The notes: generated by a model not told the origin, from the sequence alone. Shown: positions 43,023 to 55,366, counted from the stretch's first letter. The stretch: DNA of 64,000 nucleotides from Lytechinus pictus (GCF_037042905.1 NC_087261.1:27416817-27480816); one strand, 5' to 3'. A program made the numbers and translations.

Positions 43023-45539
43023 ATTGCAAGAACAAATATACATTATAAAAGAAATTGGCTCATATTATGAACAGTTATATAAATATCATGCGAATAGTGA
43101 TGCTGAAGAACTTTTTTCTCTTATTAGGGAAGAGAGTTTTCATAGTCTTTCAGAGGAAGAGAGGTCTTCTTTAGAAGGAGAAATATCTTACAGTGAAGTT
43201 GATTTTGCATGAAAAAATATGAAAAATAATAAGGCTCCTGGACAGGATGGATTTACAAGTGAATTTTTTAAAGTATTCTTTCAGGACTTAGGTATATACT
43301 TGGTACGAAGTATGAATTTTGCTTACATTTCTGGAAAACTATCCATCTCACAAAATAATGGCTTGATAACATTAATTCCTAAAGGTGACAAAGTAAGACA
43401 TTTCATCAAAAATTGGAGACTAATTTCATTGTTGAATGTTGTTTATAAACTGTTGTCAAGTTGTATTGCTAACAGACTTAAAAAAGTGTTACCATATATT
43501 ATTCATGTTAATCAATCAGGATTCTTGTCTGGAAGGTTTATTGGTGAAAATATTATAATTTTGTATGATTTAATTGTGTATACTGAGATGAAACATATTC
43601 CTGGTATGATTTTATTAATTCATTTTGAAAAGCCTTTGATAGTGTATCACATGATTTTTTGTTTAAAACTCTTTCCTTTTTTAAATTTGGTAAATCTTTC
43701 ATGAAATGGATAAAAATACTGTATCAGAATGCATTTTCTAGTGTTATAGTCAATGGGCAAATGACATTAAGATTTCGTATTGAAAGAGGATGCAGGCAAG
43801 GCGATCCACTCTCGGCATATTTGTTTTTGTTATGCGCTGAAGTTCTTGGGTTGTTAATTCGAAATTCACGCTCTGTCAAAGGAATTTATGTTGGCTTAAA
43901 AGAATACAAAATTCTTCTGTAAGTTTCTGTAATGTACTAAATACTTTGGATTCATTTGCTGATTGTAGTGGGTTGAAGGTCAATATGCAAAAAACTAATG
44001 CAATTTGGAATGGTGCTGCAAGAAATGAAAAAGATATACAACTAGATGGAAAACAAGTTAATTTTGTGCATAATTATTTTTTTCGGTACCTTGGTACAGA
44101 CTTTCATGTTGTTACTGATAAAATACCCGATTATAATTACGATAAAATTTTCGACAAAATAAAACGTCAAATGATTTCATGGATTAAATGAAATATCACT
44201 GTTCTGGGTAGAATTACAGTTGTGAAATCATTATTACTGCCACAATTTAATCATTTGTTTATGTCAATTCCATCTCCTTCTGCTAAGTTAATGAAAGTCA
44301 TAAAAGTAAAGTTCTTTTATTTTATATGGAAGAACAAGCCAGACAAGATAAGTAGAAAACAGGTTGCTGGTGATTATGAAGAAGGGGGTCTTAAGATGCC
44401 AGACATTGATTTTTTTAATGTGTCCTTAAAGCTTACATGGATTCGGAGAATGATCTTACGCAAATGTGATGACGTCTTTCATCTGATGAAGTCATTTTTA
44501 ACTAAGCCATTTGTATTAGAGTTTGGGGATGAATATTTTCTGTCATTATCTCATGAAGTTGTTAATGCATTTTGGAAAGACGTATTTCATGCTATGTTTT
44601 TGTTCATTCAAGTGGGACAAAAATAATTGGCTTACCTATCCTTTGTGGAGAAACAATGCTATTCAAATAGGGAATAAGTCTGTATATTTTCAATCATGGT
44701 ATGAAAAGGGGATTAGATTTATTAATGACTTGATTGATGATAAAGGAAATTTACTTACTCATGATGAATGTGAAAAAAAAAATTGTTTGAAAGTAAATTA
44801 TTTGTCTTATTTTTCTATAAGACAAAAAATTAAGTGTCGATATCGAATAAATGTCGAAACTTGTAAAAAAAAATATAGAAAATCCTTTGATACCTTCACA
44901 TATTAAAATATTAGTACATGACCGAAAAGGATGTCAATATATCTATAAAACTTTGCTTGGAAAAACAAAGTGTGTTCCTTTAATATGTTCAAAATGGGAT
45001 CGGTATTTAGATGACCCTCCTGATTATATAAAAATGGAAAAAACCATATTATGATATTTCGTTTTACTTCAGATATTGGTTTAAGATATTTTCAGTATAA
45101 GATATTAAATAGAATATTATTTCTGAACAAACAATTATGTAAGATGAAGATTGTTAAAAATGAAAAATGTTCATTTTTTCATTTTGTAATAGGGAGTTGG
45201 AAGATATTGTACACTTTTTTATGAATGTAAATTTAGTAAAGAAATTTGGAAGAAAACAGAAAATTGGATTAATGAATGTTCTCAGGCACATGTTAAGTTT
45301 AGTTTGAAAAATGTAATTTTTGGTTTTGATGAGAAAAGAAATGATGCATTGAACTGTTTGGTATATATAATTAAACAGCATTTATTTTTTTTAAAGTTAA
45401 ATAGTAAAAAAAAGTGTTTAAATATGCCAAGAAAAAAATGATTCAATATTATGAAGATGAGAGATGTATTAGTTCTATATCGGGTTTGTTTAACAAATTT
45501 AATACTAAATGGATGTCACTTCATTCTTTATTTACTTGA
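43023..45539 (+). pseudogene. L1-Tx1 RT and C-terminal region, decayed
   Basis: Pieces in different frames: QEQIYIIKEIGSYYEQLY, KNNKAPGQDGFTSEFFKV, LIPKGDK..NWRLISLLNVVYK, NQSGFLSGRFIGENI, a frameshift at IHFEKPLI/FDSVSHDFLF, then RIERGCRQGDPLSAYLF. The YADD box that should precede SGLKVNMQKTNAIW is missing. C-terminal blocks follow (VLGRITVVKSLLLPQFNHLF, GGLKMPDID), ending ISGLFNKFNTKWMSLHSLFT at 45539. Catalytically dead. Confidence 0.85.
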
Positions 45540-45676
45540 GAGAAATGTTTAAGTATTATCATTGTTTGAGATCATTTATTGATTGTGTAATAATGTTTGC
45601 TTTTGTATATTTTGATATTATTTGATTCAATAAAAGGCCTTTGGAGGGCTAAAAAGTTGGGAAAAAAAGTATTACT

Positions 45677-46045
45677 GAATATCCTGCCTTAGTTTCAAGT
45701 CACATGATAAAGGTCAAAGGTAATTTATGGTCAATGAACTTTGACCAAGTTGGGGGTATTTGTTGAATTACCATAACTTTAAAAGTTTATGGATCTAGTT
45801 CATAAAACTTGGTCATAAGAGTAATCAAGTATCACTAAACATTTCGTGCGAGATGCAGGTCACATGACCAAAGACATAGGTCATTTAAGGTTAATGAACT
45901 TTGGTCAAGTTGGAGGTAATTATTAAATTGCTGTCAAAACTTTAACAGTTTATGGATATAGTTTATGACATGTGGATATAGGGGTAATCAATTATCACTG
46001 TCAAGTCTTAGGTCACATGATGAAAGTCAAATATCATTTAGGGTC
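45677..46045. repeat. About 155-bp diverged tandem repeat
   Basis: GTCACATGA..AAGGTCAAAG..TCAATGAACTTTG..AAGTTGG.GGTA recurs near 45700, 45857 and 46011. It continues the unit at 33541-33628. Confidence 0.75.
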
Positions 46046-46114
46046 AATGAACGTAGTATTGTATCATTATATGAATGGTGTTTTTTTGAATAATTATTTT
46101 ATAGTAGTTTTTAA

Positions 46115-46710
46115 AGGGGAATGAAACCTTTGGAATAAGTAGGCTTAAGTCGAAACAGATAAATCAAAGAAACAGATCAACGAAAGTTTGAGAAAAATCG
46201 GACAAACAGAGAGAAAGTTATGAGCATTTGAATATTGCAATCACTAATGCTATGGAGATCCTCCAATCGGCAATGCGACAAGGATGACTTGTGTGTTGTC
46301 ACATGTGAACGACTTTCCCTTTCATTGATGGACTATAAAATACCCCCAAATGTCTCTTTTTGCTTTTTCTTATGGTGATACAAACATTTATCCATGATAT
46401 ATTCTTCAATTTTTTTATTACATGCCCTCCTATAGAAAGAATGCATGATCCACTGATAGATGTGATAACAGAGGCAATTTAAGTGCAATATAATTATACT
46501 AGTGTAATGGGGAGAGTTGTTCTTAAGTGACATCACACATCTTTGTCGCATTGCCAATGTGAGGATCTCCATAGCACTAGTGATTGCAATATTCAAATGC
46601 TCATAACCTTCTCATCATTTGTCCAATTTTTATCAAACGTTCGTTGATCTGTTTCTTTGATTTTTTCTGTTTTCAGACAAGCTATCTTGTTCTTAGGGTT
46701 TCATTCTCCT
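46115..46710. mobile_element. TTAA-flanked MITE, AGGAGAATGAAAC family, copy 2
   Basis: TTAA (46111-46114)|AGGGGAATGAAACC and GGTTTCATTCTCCT|TTAA (46711-46714). Interior segments shared with copies 1 and 3: GTTATGAGCATTTGAATATTG, GGAGATCCTCC.AT.GGCAATGCGAC. Confidence 0.85.
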
Positions 46711-46714
46711 TTAA

Positions 46715-48075
46715 AGTCAGCACTGCTATATTCAATTGCGGAATGCAGGTGAGACTGCCAGAGGCGATCCACTTATAATTTGAAAAAAAGGGCACATCAT
46801 ACCACCAGCACTATTTTTGTCTGGTGATGTAGGGGAGGGGTGGAGTAAAATCAAATAGGGGGCGATGGTATCATATTGAAGTTTGTTTTCGGCAATCATT
46901 CATGAATACTAATTATAATCTATTTTGAGATCTACATATTAATTGGCAAGGTTTGAACACCCCCCTTTTCGGTATTGCCTTAACGATTACAAAAATAAAA
47001 TGCTTAAAATATTCCTCTATAATGTTTTAAAAGAGCACATTGTTATGTATAAGAAGAATTGTAAGAGAAATTACATTTATATTCATTAATTTTTTTTTTC
47101 GCGAAGGAAGTTCATTGCATAATAAGAACATTCCAGAATGTCTTAATTAAGCTTCAGTATGTAGCCATGATGCATAGTAATGATTGGTATTTGTCTAATT
47201 TACAAAGATTCTTGGTAGACAGTAGGGCCTGCAAGAGGTAGTGAAAAAGAAACAAAAAGGATTAGCAGTGTTGTTCACATTGCTAATTTCACTGAAGTCA
47301 TTCAAGAGTCTTCTAGCATTAGGATTGCTCTAGAAAGAAGGAGAATGTTCTTTTTAAGGACAATACTAGAAGCTTTCAGAATAGTGGAAATTTATATATA
47401 TAACATGTATAAGTTGGCAGTTTCTTCAAGGACATAAGTACATCAGATCGGAACTCAGAGTTTCACACCAGACTTTATGTCAGAGCATAGTTTATTTCCA
47501 ACTGGAATACTAAATTCATCTTCTGTGGAATTATTTGCACACCATCAATAAACTGTTTGTAGTTATTTTGAGAGAGGAATTCTTAGTTCTTATATAGATC
47601 GTCATCCTGTTTTACAGAACATTTGTCAACCCATGGATTGCTGAAACTGACTGTTTATCATCATCAACTTCGTCTTCACGGACATGAACAACTCGTTAAA
47701 GTGACTTATTATTCATCAGGTTTCAACATCAATTTCATCATCGCCAGCATTTTGGACTTTCATTTAAGGAACTCCTTGCCAGCCAATTTTGATTGTTATA
47801 TAGGACTATCATAATTTTGGATTACTCATAGCCGAATCTTTAAGATATTATGTAAGATAATTCATTTAATATTCTTTAACACTTAGTTACCTGTTGTATG
47901 TAAATAAATAAGAAAGAAGAAGTTACCTTCACTAAAATTCTTTTGACCATTTGTTTAATTATTTGTTGCAGTATCATAATAGCATCACACAACCAGCATT
48001 ATTTTGGTCCGGTGATATATAGGCAGGGGGGGGGGGGTGTTGGAGTAAATTCAAATATGGGGCGATGCAATTAAA
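46715..48075. other. Intergenic with two copies of a CCAGCA..GGCGATG repeat
   Basis: 46780-46960 and 47975-48075 share CCAGCA.TATTTTGTC.GGTGAT..GGAGTAAA.TCAAATA.GGGGCGATG. The first continues uninterrupted into ..TCGGCAATCATTCATGAATACTAAT; the second is cut by 48076-49093. 46961-47970 is AT-rich with nothing recognised. Confidence 0.6.
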
Positions 48076-49093
48076 CAGCGCGTCCCAAAAAAATGTCCCT
48101 CTGATATGCGGCTAAATTACTTCCAAAAATTAAAAATTATTCTCAATGAAATGTATGGAACTAGGAAGCCCATCTCATGTTCTAACTTCTATAAAAAAAT
48201 TCATTGGTCTCGCTTCAGTGGTTTTGAATACAGTCTATTACGGGTGCTTTTCAGCCCATTCCAAGTTTGCATTCATGCAGCACTACTGTGTGTTCTACAC
48301 TTTCTAGCATATCAACTCCCTTTGACCATTCTGACCAAGGAATTCCCTGATCTGACCAGGGAAATCTCCATGATCTAACCAGGCGCTCATCAAATCACAA
48401 AGTTGAGCATGTTCAGAAGGGCAAAAACAATATTTGACAGTTCATTTCCTGTTTGATAATGGGAGATGCATAGTGATTAAGACAATGGGTCATGTCTGAT
48501 TCATGCCTAATTCATGCCTGATACTGCATTTTTGTTTTATTACTGTTTTAGTTAATAAGCTACTGTGGTCAAGTTATTTCAATGTAACTTTTTAAAAGAA
48601 AAAGTCAAATTTTTCTCTGGTAAAGTTCCTTTTCACAAATGGTGATTAGCTTGTGGATTCCCCTTTATTTTTCAGCTTATTTCACTCATCAATCATTCCC
48701 ATTTTCTGTCAAGTTGGTGCACTGATTCCCCTTATCAATCATCAAACAAACTTTTTTTTTTTTTCCTTGTCCTTCCGAACATGCCCAAGTTTATGATTTG
48801 ATGAGCCTGGATAGGATTAGGGAAATTTCCCTGCTCAGATCCTGGATGTAAAAATGGGGGTTAACATGCCATAGACAATGCAGATATGCATGCAAACTTG
48901 GAATGAGCTAAAATGCTCCACTGTTACGTAGCAGAGTGTGTATTCAAAACCGCAGAAGCGCGACCAATTAAATTTCCATAGAAGTTAGATCATGAAATGA
49001 GCTTTCTACTCATGAATATTTATTTGAGAGTACTACCACATTTTAGAATTAATTTAGTCCTATGTCAGAGGGACATTTTTTGGGGACGCGCAG
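48076..49093. mobile_element. 1-kb foldback with about 350-bp arms
   Basis: Left CAGCGCGTCCCAAAAAAATG; right (reverse complement) CTGCGCGTCCCCAAAAAATG. Inverted matches continue inward (ATTCCAAGTTTGCAT.CATGC, CAGGGAAAT.TCC..CATCAAATCA). It interrupts a host repeat that resumes at 49094 with TCTCGGCAATCATTCATGAA. Confidence 0.8.
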
Positions 49094-49777
49094 TATAGAA
49101 GTATGTTCTCGGCAATCATTCATGAATACTAATCATCATATATTTTGAGATCGACATAGAGGGTCGGGGCGTGGTTTCGTTCTCTTACACGTAGTATGTA
49201 CATTTTAAGGCATTTCATTCCCTTATTATTATTTGGTTGTTGAAATATATTGGTTGACTGTTGTTTACAGAACAGGAAGGTTTGGAGATTTACCTCGAGT
49301 TGATGTAATTCATTTTGGATGAAATCCTTAATAAAGACATGTTGAATCAAAGAGGTATTTGTTTAACAATTTACTCTTTACGAACTACTGATAAATAACG
49401 CACAACCGTCAATATGAAGAATGAGAATTCACCCCGCGTGGACCTCACGGATCAGTACATTAGTATTATTCATGCAACGTTTCTTTTTTTTCATTTCTGC
49501 ATAATATCTAAACTTCTCATTTTATGATTCCATTAGCATTCGACTCATTACTTTAAATGATACGATATGATGATGTAGTAATAAAAATACATTACGCTCA
49601 AACTCGAGATGCTAAACGTTATTGAGGGGTTTTTGTAATTTTTCAAACTTTCATATTTACATAGATAAGAATGTCTGATATCAAAATTAATAAAAAGCGC
49701 CCCTTGGTAAAATTAATTAAGTCGTTGTTTTTTTTTAGCTGATATGGTGTTTCCATCAGAGATGCTGGTTTCGTCAT

Positions 49778-49902
49778 TTATGTATCCAATCTCCCTTTTA
49801 AGAGTATAAATATGACTATTACGTTGACGGTGTAGCATGCGCTACTGATTCCAGTTATCATGAAGACTTTGGTGTAGGACTGAGTGAAGTCCAGTAAGAT
49901 GC
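49778..49902 (-). CDS. SLC16-like exon 4 (end of TM11, TM12, stop)
   Basis: Acceptor TCTTATAG; encodes ILLDFTQSYTKVFMITGISS then ACYTVNVIVIFILLKGRLDT, stop TAA at 49778-49780. A very short cytoplasmic tail. Confidence 0.85.
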
Positions 49903-52900
49903 CTATAAGAGAACATAGATATTTTTAGAATTATATTACTTTGAGAGAAAAGTAAATATCCTTAGCTACAAGCAACTCATTTTATGCATTATTGATTCTC
50001 TTCTTGTAAATTTCATTTAATTAATACATTTTGCTGAAAAAAAATTGAGAATTAATACCACCCCTATTTCTGATCACTTAAATATTATGATTATGGTTAT
50101 TTCTTCCACAAGAACTCTACTCATTATTTTACACTCTTCGTGGCTTTATTGTGTTAGAAATTATATCATATTGTTTGAAAATTGGCCTTTGAAAGGAGCC
50201 GTTATAATAGTGTATTTATCTAACATGTCTATCTAAAATTAGGTTTCATTCATTTATTTGAAATTAGTTTTTCAGTTTCTCCATCCTAATTGCAAATGTA
50301 ATTGGCAATTGTTTGGAATTTTATGTCAAACTGCAAAACAAGAAGACGGCAGGCCTAGACCGAAATATTTTTTTCATCTTGTTTTCGTCTTACAACTATA
50401 TTCTTTTATGCTGTTTTGTCATCACTTGATACAGCAAAGCAAGGCAATGATCAGAGGACTGTTCAACCAATTAAGCCTATGCCGCCCCTTTTTCTCGCCC
50501 TAATTTATACTCATCATCTTACCTGTGAAAACTCCGGAAGAGATACTGCCACAACCTTGAGCAAGCATTATCAGCCCAAGGGCGAAACTGAAGTTGCTTT
50601 CATCTCTCAAAACTAATTTCAGATACGTTGCACCAGACGTGTCCTGTATGAAAAAGCAGACTGCCTGAATGAATGCCCAGACTGAACGAACGAGGAACGA
50701 TTCACCGATGAAATCCAAGAAAAAGGTCAAACTGTTTATAAAACCGACTAAGATGTAGATTTTGATCATGTCGATTTTCTTAAAGAGTAAAAATATAACA
50801 ATTAATCTGCCAATTAGCCCACCGACTCCACCAATTGAAGACAGGAAAACGGCCTTAGATGAACTGATTCCAAGGTCTTCTGCGTGAGGCACCAGGAACA
50901 ATACCCAAGCGTCGAAACCATAAACATAAAAGAAAATCGATGGGATGCATATCAAGAATAGCATTTCATTGGTCATGAAGAGTTTACAGCGTGATATTAA
51001 TAGCGAGCAGAATGTATTCTGAGAACCGTCACCATGATCCTGATTAGCATCAGTAGAAGTCAACCTGTCGCGCTTTTTATTGGGTATGTCAGGATAGCTT
51101 CCATAATCTGCCAAAGGAATATTTTCCTGCTCATTTCGGTTAATGTCATCGTCATATGATATCACTCCATCATCTTGACACCGTTTTCCTCCATTTACAT
51201 TGTTTAGGTCCTTGAAATGTTTCGCAGTAGTACAAGTGTTTCCTGTGTGATGCCAACTAACATCTGCAACAAGCTCAGTCGTATCCCTATTTGATCCACA
51301 TTTCGTCGTCCCTTGAACTTGTTTACTTCCTTCAATCTTTAAGCTACATTTCTTATCGCCACAAAGTTCATGACAGTCGATCTCTGATGTATCTCTATCA
51401 CAAGCAGCCTGTTCAGTGATATGGCCTGTGGTCTTGTATATCGGTTTCCGAATGGCGGCTGCCGCTGCAACCATATGAAGCACGATTCCACCAAGTATCA
51501 GAAACGCTCCATGATAATCGTAAGCTTCCAGCGACCGCTCAGTAATGATAGGTAGGAACATTATACCAACTGTTGTACCGAAGGATGCTAGCATATTGAC
51601 CAAAACGAAGTTCTCCTTGAAATATTGGTTCAACTGGAGCGTAATTGGTAAATATACAAAAGATCTGACACCTGCGAATGAAATTGAGAATATCATGAAG
51701 AAATGATAGCATGAACATGATGTATGACTCATCATCTCAGTACTGTAATGATAACTTACAGGCAAGGCAAACATTACAACTGTTGAGGGCTAACCGAATG
51801 TAATATTTCCTTTATTATTGAAGAGGGATCTTCACTTCCCTACCGCCTGTATTCAGTAGAGCCCTGGGAACAATCATGTTTGAAAGGGGATACTAGAGTA
51901 ATTTTGGGGGATTTTCGTCAGAGATAAAAAAAAAAAAAGTTATTGCTCTCAAATCTCTCCTTCATTGGGGAGCAATAAACTTGTTTTTTAATGTATTTTT
52001 GTTGTTGTTTAATTGCTTGCTTGTCAACTTAATTTCCAGGGGGCATAGCCTTAGGAAGCGGGGCGCTGAAGCACCCCAAGATTTATCTGGGGGCTGCATG
52101 TGCTAATTATGTTTTCCTTCTCAAAATTAAGGACGTTCCACAGTTATGTTTGTGCGCATTATGATCTGCGCATAGTTTACACTCTGCGCGCTGACGTCAC
52201 AATGGATGAACAGGTGATTAAATAGCTGCGGGTACGAGCTGATTTTTCTCATCTTCTGCACTTTAACTGCAGATCCGAAGTGTTATTTCATGAAGCTAAA
52301 AAATGGAATTATTCCATGGACCATTCAAAAAAAAATCTCTACAATTTCTAAATACTTTACTCTGTAGTGCTGCCAAGAATCACGAATATTACCCCGAGTT
52401 TGAATAAATGGTAGAGTGGTTTTGATTTTTTCTTCACATAGATACAAAGCTTTCGGCGCATTTTTGGTGTTTTAAAAAGCACATTTGCTCTAATAAAAAT
52501 GCTGATAGTTTAAAAACAAGCACATGAACCCCTATTTTTTTTATGTTTGTACCTCCTAGGTATACCTTCCTCTACAACTCTGCAAATTTTGGTGAAAATG
52601 ACATGGATTTTGAATAAAGTGCAGCATTTATTAAACTTTTGGAGTTTTTTACTGAAATTTCACATTTTTTAGATTGGGATTTTGTTATCTTTTACGCCAT
52701 TTTTAAGAACTGGCAGTGCTGTTAAACTTAAAATTGCAAACAAATAGCACTATAAAAAGATTCTCCATTCTAACGATACAATTATTAACTCTCTTGCGAA
52801 ATTTGATGACTTTTTCATGTATTTTGACTGAGTAATAGAGGTTTAAACTCATTGTAGTAATCTTGGGCGGTCTAAAAATACAAAACTCTTTTGAATGCGC

Positions 52901-55366
52901 AATTCTTAAGAACATCAATTTGGGTGAATTTTGAAGCTCTATAGCTAAAAATCAAGCACATGGACCTATGTTAATTTTTGCATATTTCGAATATTAAGGT
53001 TTTAAAGTATCTATGTGCAAAGTTTGGTGAAATTGACATGGATTTCACTTTAACTATGGAACGTCCTTAAGCCAGCACCCCCTGGTAAAAGAAATCAGTC
53101 CATGCCAGGGGATGTTGCCTTAGGCAAATAACACACGCAGCACCACCTGAAAAAGCTTAGGGGGTGCATCCCCAGCACCCACCCCCCCCCCCTTCCCAGA
53201 GCCATGGTATCCAGCCAGACGAGGTTGATATGAATTGCTTTGTTTGAGCACTTATCAACATGATGCACAACATTATTCTAAGCACCACACTCAAAATATT
53301 GACAACTCCGATACACGTTGCAGACGGTCAGTAGATATTTAAAGAATAAATGCAAAAGTGAAAGACGCTTAGAAAAATTGATAAAAGGGAAAGCGGGAAT
53401 AATACCAGCATGGTTCGACCTGCTGATGTAGTTATGAAAAGTACCTGGCCAGACTATATTCTTGGTAATTCAGAGAGAGAGACCTCGCTCTCATTTCAGT
53501 CCCTTACCTGTAAGTCCAAGAAGGATACCGAAAGCAGTGATATTGTAGGTGAAGCCACATGATATTAGACACACTCCGATTATTACCGCTCCTGACATAG
53601 CAGCAACACGATGATCAACGAGCTTGAGGACCAAGGAAGCAAAGGGACCTGTCATGAAGATTACAATCGCGATAAATCATAATGAAATATGCGGGTGTGC
53701 GCGCACGGGTGTGTGTATTGGTGTTGGTGCGCGCGAGGGTGTGTGTGTCGGTATGTGTGTGGGGTGTACGCGTGTTTGGGTTTAGGAGATGGCGTGTGTG
53801 GGTGGTATATGCGAGTGCTTGGGGATGGTAAGGACTTGCGTGCATGCATATTAAAATGAGCGTAAGCCCTGTTGTGCGTGTGTGTTATGATGTAGGTCAA
53901 ATAAACATATGTCCATGCCATATGTTCAATAATTCCATAAGAGTATAAGGATATAACTGTATGCAAATCGATATTCTTGAATGGAAATATTCTGTATTAA
54001 TCCATTGACAATAGTGAACTCTTATCTGGTTTGAAGTCAGGGAAAGTTTTTTATTACTTCATTCAGAAACTGCAAATTTATTATGATCTGCAGTCTTACT
54101 GATATGGAATTGAGAAATATATTTTAAGAATTACAGGTTCGTATTATGCTCTGTAGCAGGTTTTCAGATTTCCATGGAAGTGTTTATACTAATGAAACTG
54201 TATTTAAGTTTGAAACATACACACACTGCATGCCCTGTTCCTTAAATGCCAATTCGTGCGCTCCCTTTGGAAAAAAGTAGTTAAATATTTTAAGTTATCT
54301 GAAACTGATATACAGTCTTGGAAATGGAGATTTATTGGTTTAGCGGGGAAATTTTCAAGAATGAATTTATGCTAAACGGTAATTTTAAGTTTAAATATAC
54401 ACTATATATTTTTTTTCTGCAAGAGCAAAGGGAGTAATAGAAATGGCATTGATTGGCTGATTCTGATTGTTTTATTCTATTTCAACACAGTAAAATAGCC
54501 CTCCATAAGCCAAAGGCGGGTTATCATATCATATACAAAAAAAGAATAATAAATCATAACAAAGCAATATCAAAACAAAACCCTACATTGGCCTATAGGC
54601 TATATACGAAACCAAAAGAAAGGGGGATGATGAAACAAACAAAACCAAAATAGGTGAAACCCAACTCAAGAATTCTTGAATCAAGATTTGGTCTGTGCGA
54701 ATATGTTCTGCCAATGAACTGAACTCAAGTATGGCAAGATGAAGGCTACTGTTTCGTGCAAAGTCTGTTTTTTAGTTTGAAAAAAAAAGAAGAAAAAAAG
54801 GTGAGAGCTTATGGAGTAACATAAAGACTAACAAAAGTGCTTCTTTTATGATTGATTGGTTACTGTAACGAAAATGAAAACTAAATTAGCTATAAACAGC
54901 GCAGGGGCGGGGGGTTGGGGTAGGGCTGGGGAGGCTTCAGCCCCCCCCCCCCCCTCCCCTCACTTATTTTCAAACCGTGTACAAAAATGTAAAAATTGCC
55001 ATCTGATTGTGGTTTGCGAATTGTTTTTTTTATATATATATGATCAACCCCGCCCCCACAGCGACATGTTACATGTTCATTTGCATCGATGGAATGAGTT
55101 CACAGAACCGCATCTTTCTTCAAGGGGGTGGGCGAAAATACGAAACTTATATACTCACCTAAAAAGAGCGTGATTGTACCGGGAATACTACAGACGAATC
55201 CTAAAGTGGCGTAATTCGCGCTGAATCTATCAACCATCTCAGGAAGGAGAACGCCGAATGATTTGGGGATGCCAGCCCAAATATTGATCACGAATTTGGA
55301 GAGTAGGATAGCGTAACCCCACTTCCAGTTAGAGATGGGGACATCGTTGCTTTGCGATTGATCCAT
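49778..55366 (-). CDS. SLC16-type (monocarboxylate transporter-like) MFS protein
   Basis: Four coding exons (55159-55366, 53508-53648, 50523-51671, 49778-49902) with consensus splice sites and phase 1 introns join to 541 codons including the stop. The predicted 540-residue protein has 12 hydrophobic segments with a long hydrophilic loop (about 193-345) between TM6 and TM7, as in SLC16. Family-like features: KSFGVLLPEMVDRF after TM1, GVRSFVYLPITLQLNQYF in TM4-5, FGFDAWVLFLV-like TM7 (YVYGFDAW), GGVGGLIGRL in TM8 and GILLDFTQSY before TM12. The usual start motif GGWGWVV is degenerate (NWKWGYAILLS), so substrate class cannot be assigned. Likely a plasma-membrane transporter. The introns carry a TTAA MITE and a LINE fragment. 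Confidence 0.88.
50523..51671 (-). CDS. SLC16-like exon 3 (TM5-TM11 and central loop)
   Basis: Acceptor CATTCGCAG, donor TTCACAG|GTAAGA, 1149 bp. The loop is rich in Asp, Cys and Ser/Thr and has no recognised domain. TM7 onwards: MLFLICIPSIFFYVYGFDAW, SSIGGVGGLIGRLIVIFLLF. Confidence 0.9.
52131..53066. mobile_element. TTAA-flanked MITE, GGACGTTCCA family
   Basis: TTAA (52127-52130)|GGACGTTCCACAGTTA and TAACTATGGAACGTCC|TTAA (53067-53070). 936 bp within SLC16-like intron 2. It splits another repeat whose halves are at about 52039-52126 (CATAGCCTTAGGAAGCGGGG) and 53071-53090 (GCCAGCACCCCCTGGTAAAA). Confidence 0.8.
53508..53648 (-). CDS. SLC16-like exon 2 (TM3-TM4)
   Basis: Acceptor CATGACAG, donor CTTACAG|GTAAGG, 141 bp. 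It encodes PFASLVLKLVDHRVAAMSGA then VIIGVCLISCGFTYNITAFG; VLKLVDHRVAAMSGA fits the TM2-TM3 loop of MCTs. Confidence 0.85.
53691..53885. repeat. GT/GC-rich low-complexity tract
   Basis: Interrupted TGTG and GCGCGC runs in SLC16-like intron 1; no coding. Confidence 0.75.
54070..54440 (+). pseudogene. Fragment of an L1-Tx1 ORF2 C-terminus
   Basis: Frame with stops: HTLHALFLKCQFVRSLWKKV then VKYFKLSETDIQSWKWRFIG. The H..HLF..C.F...LW pattern is the C-terminal knuckle-like block of L1/Tx1 LINEs. Confidence 0.5.
54903..55062. mobile_element. Possible small hAT-like MITE
   Basis: CAGGGGCGGGGGGTTGG at 54903 and (reverse complement) GTGGGGGCGGGGTTGATCA ending near 55062, flanked by ACAGCG-like direct repeats (54897-54902, 55061-55066). 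Weak. Confidence 0.35.
55159..55366 (-). CDS. SLC16-like exon 1 (start, TM1-TM2)
   Basis: ATG at 55366 (MDQSQSNDVPISNWKWGYAI). TATGTTCGCAG just upstream (about 55376) looks like an acceptor, so a 5' UTR intron is likely. Donor TTTTTAG|GTGAGT, phase 1. Confidence 0.8.

Larger units (their letters stand above)
33629..45669 (+). mobile_element. L1-Tx1-type LINE carrying four later insertions
   Basis: TSD TATTACT (33622-33628, 45670-45676). The ORF2 start is near 33801 (ISNNIKLLSVNCRGLGEYGK). Element segments are 33629-33864, 34542-35038, 38939-39529, 39783-39917 and 43023-45669. They encode endonuclease, RT (NKAPGQDGF, RQGDPLSAYLF) and a C-terminal region, then AATAAA near 45629. Gaps are filled by an unknown 677-bp element, an inverted L2, a short LINE 3' end and a CR1/Jockey-like LINE. 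Stops and frameshifts show it is dead. The 5' end lacks ORF1, so the copy was 5'-truncated. Confidence 0.85.

Noticed and set aside
53615..53966. His/Thr-rich minus-strand frames
   Set aside because: Produced by the GT-rich low-complexity tract in an intron.
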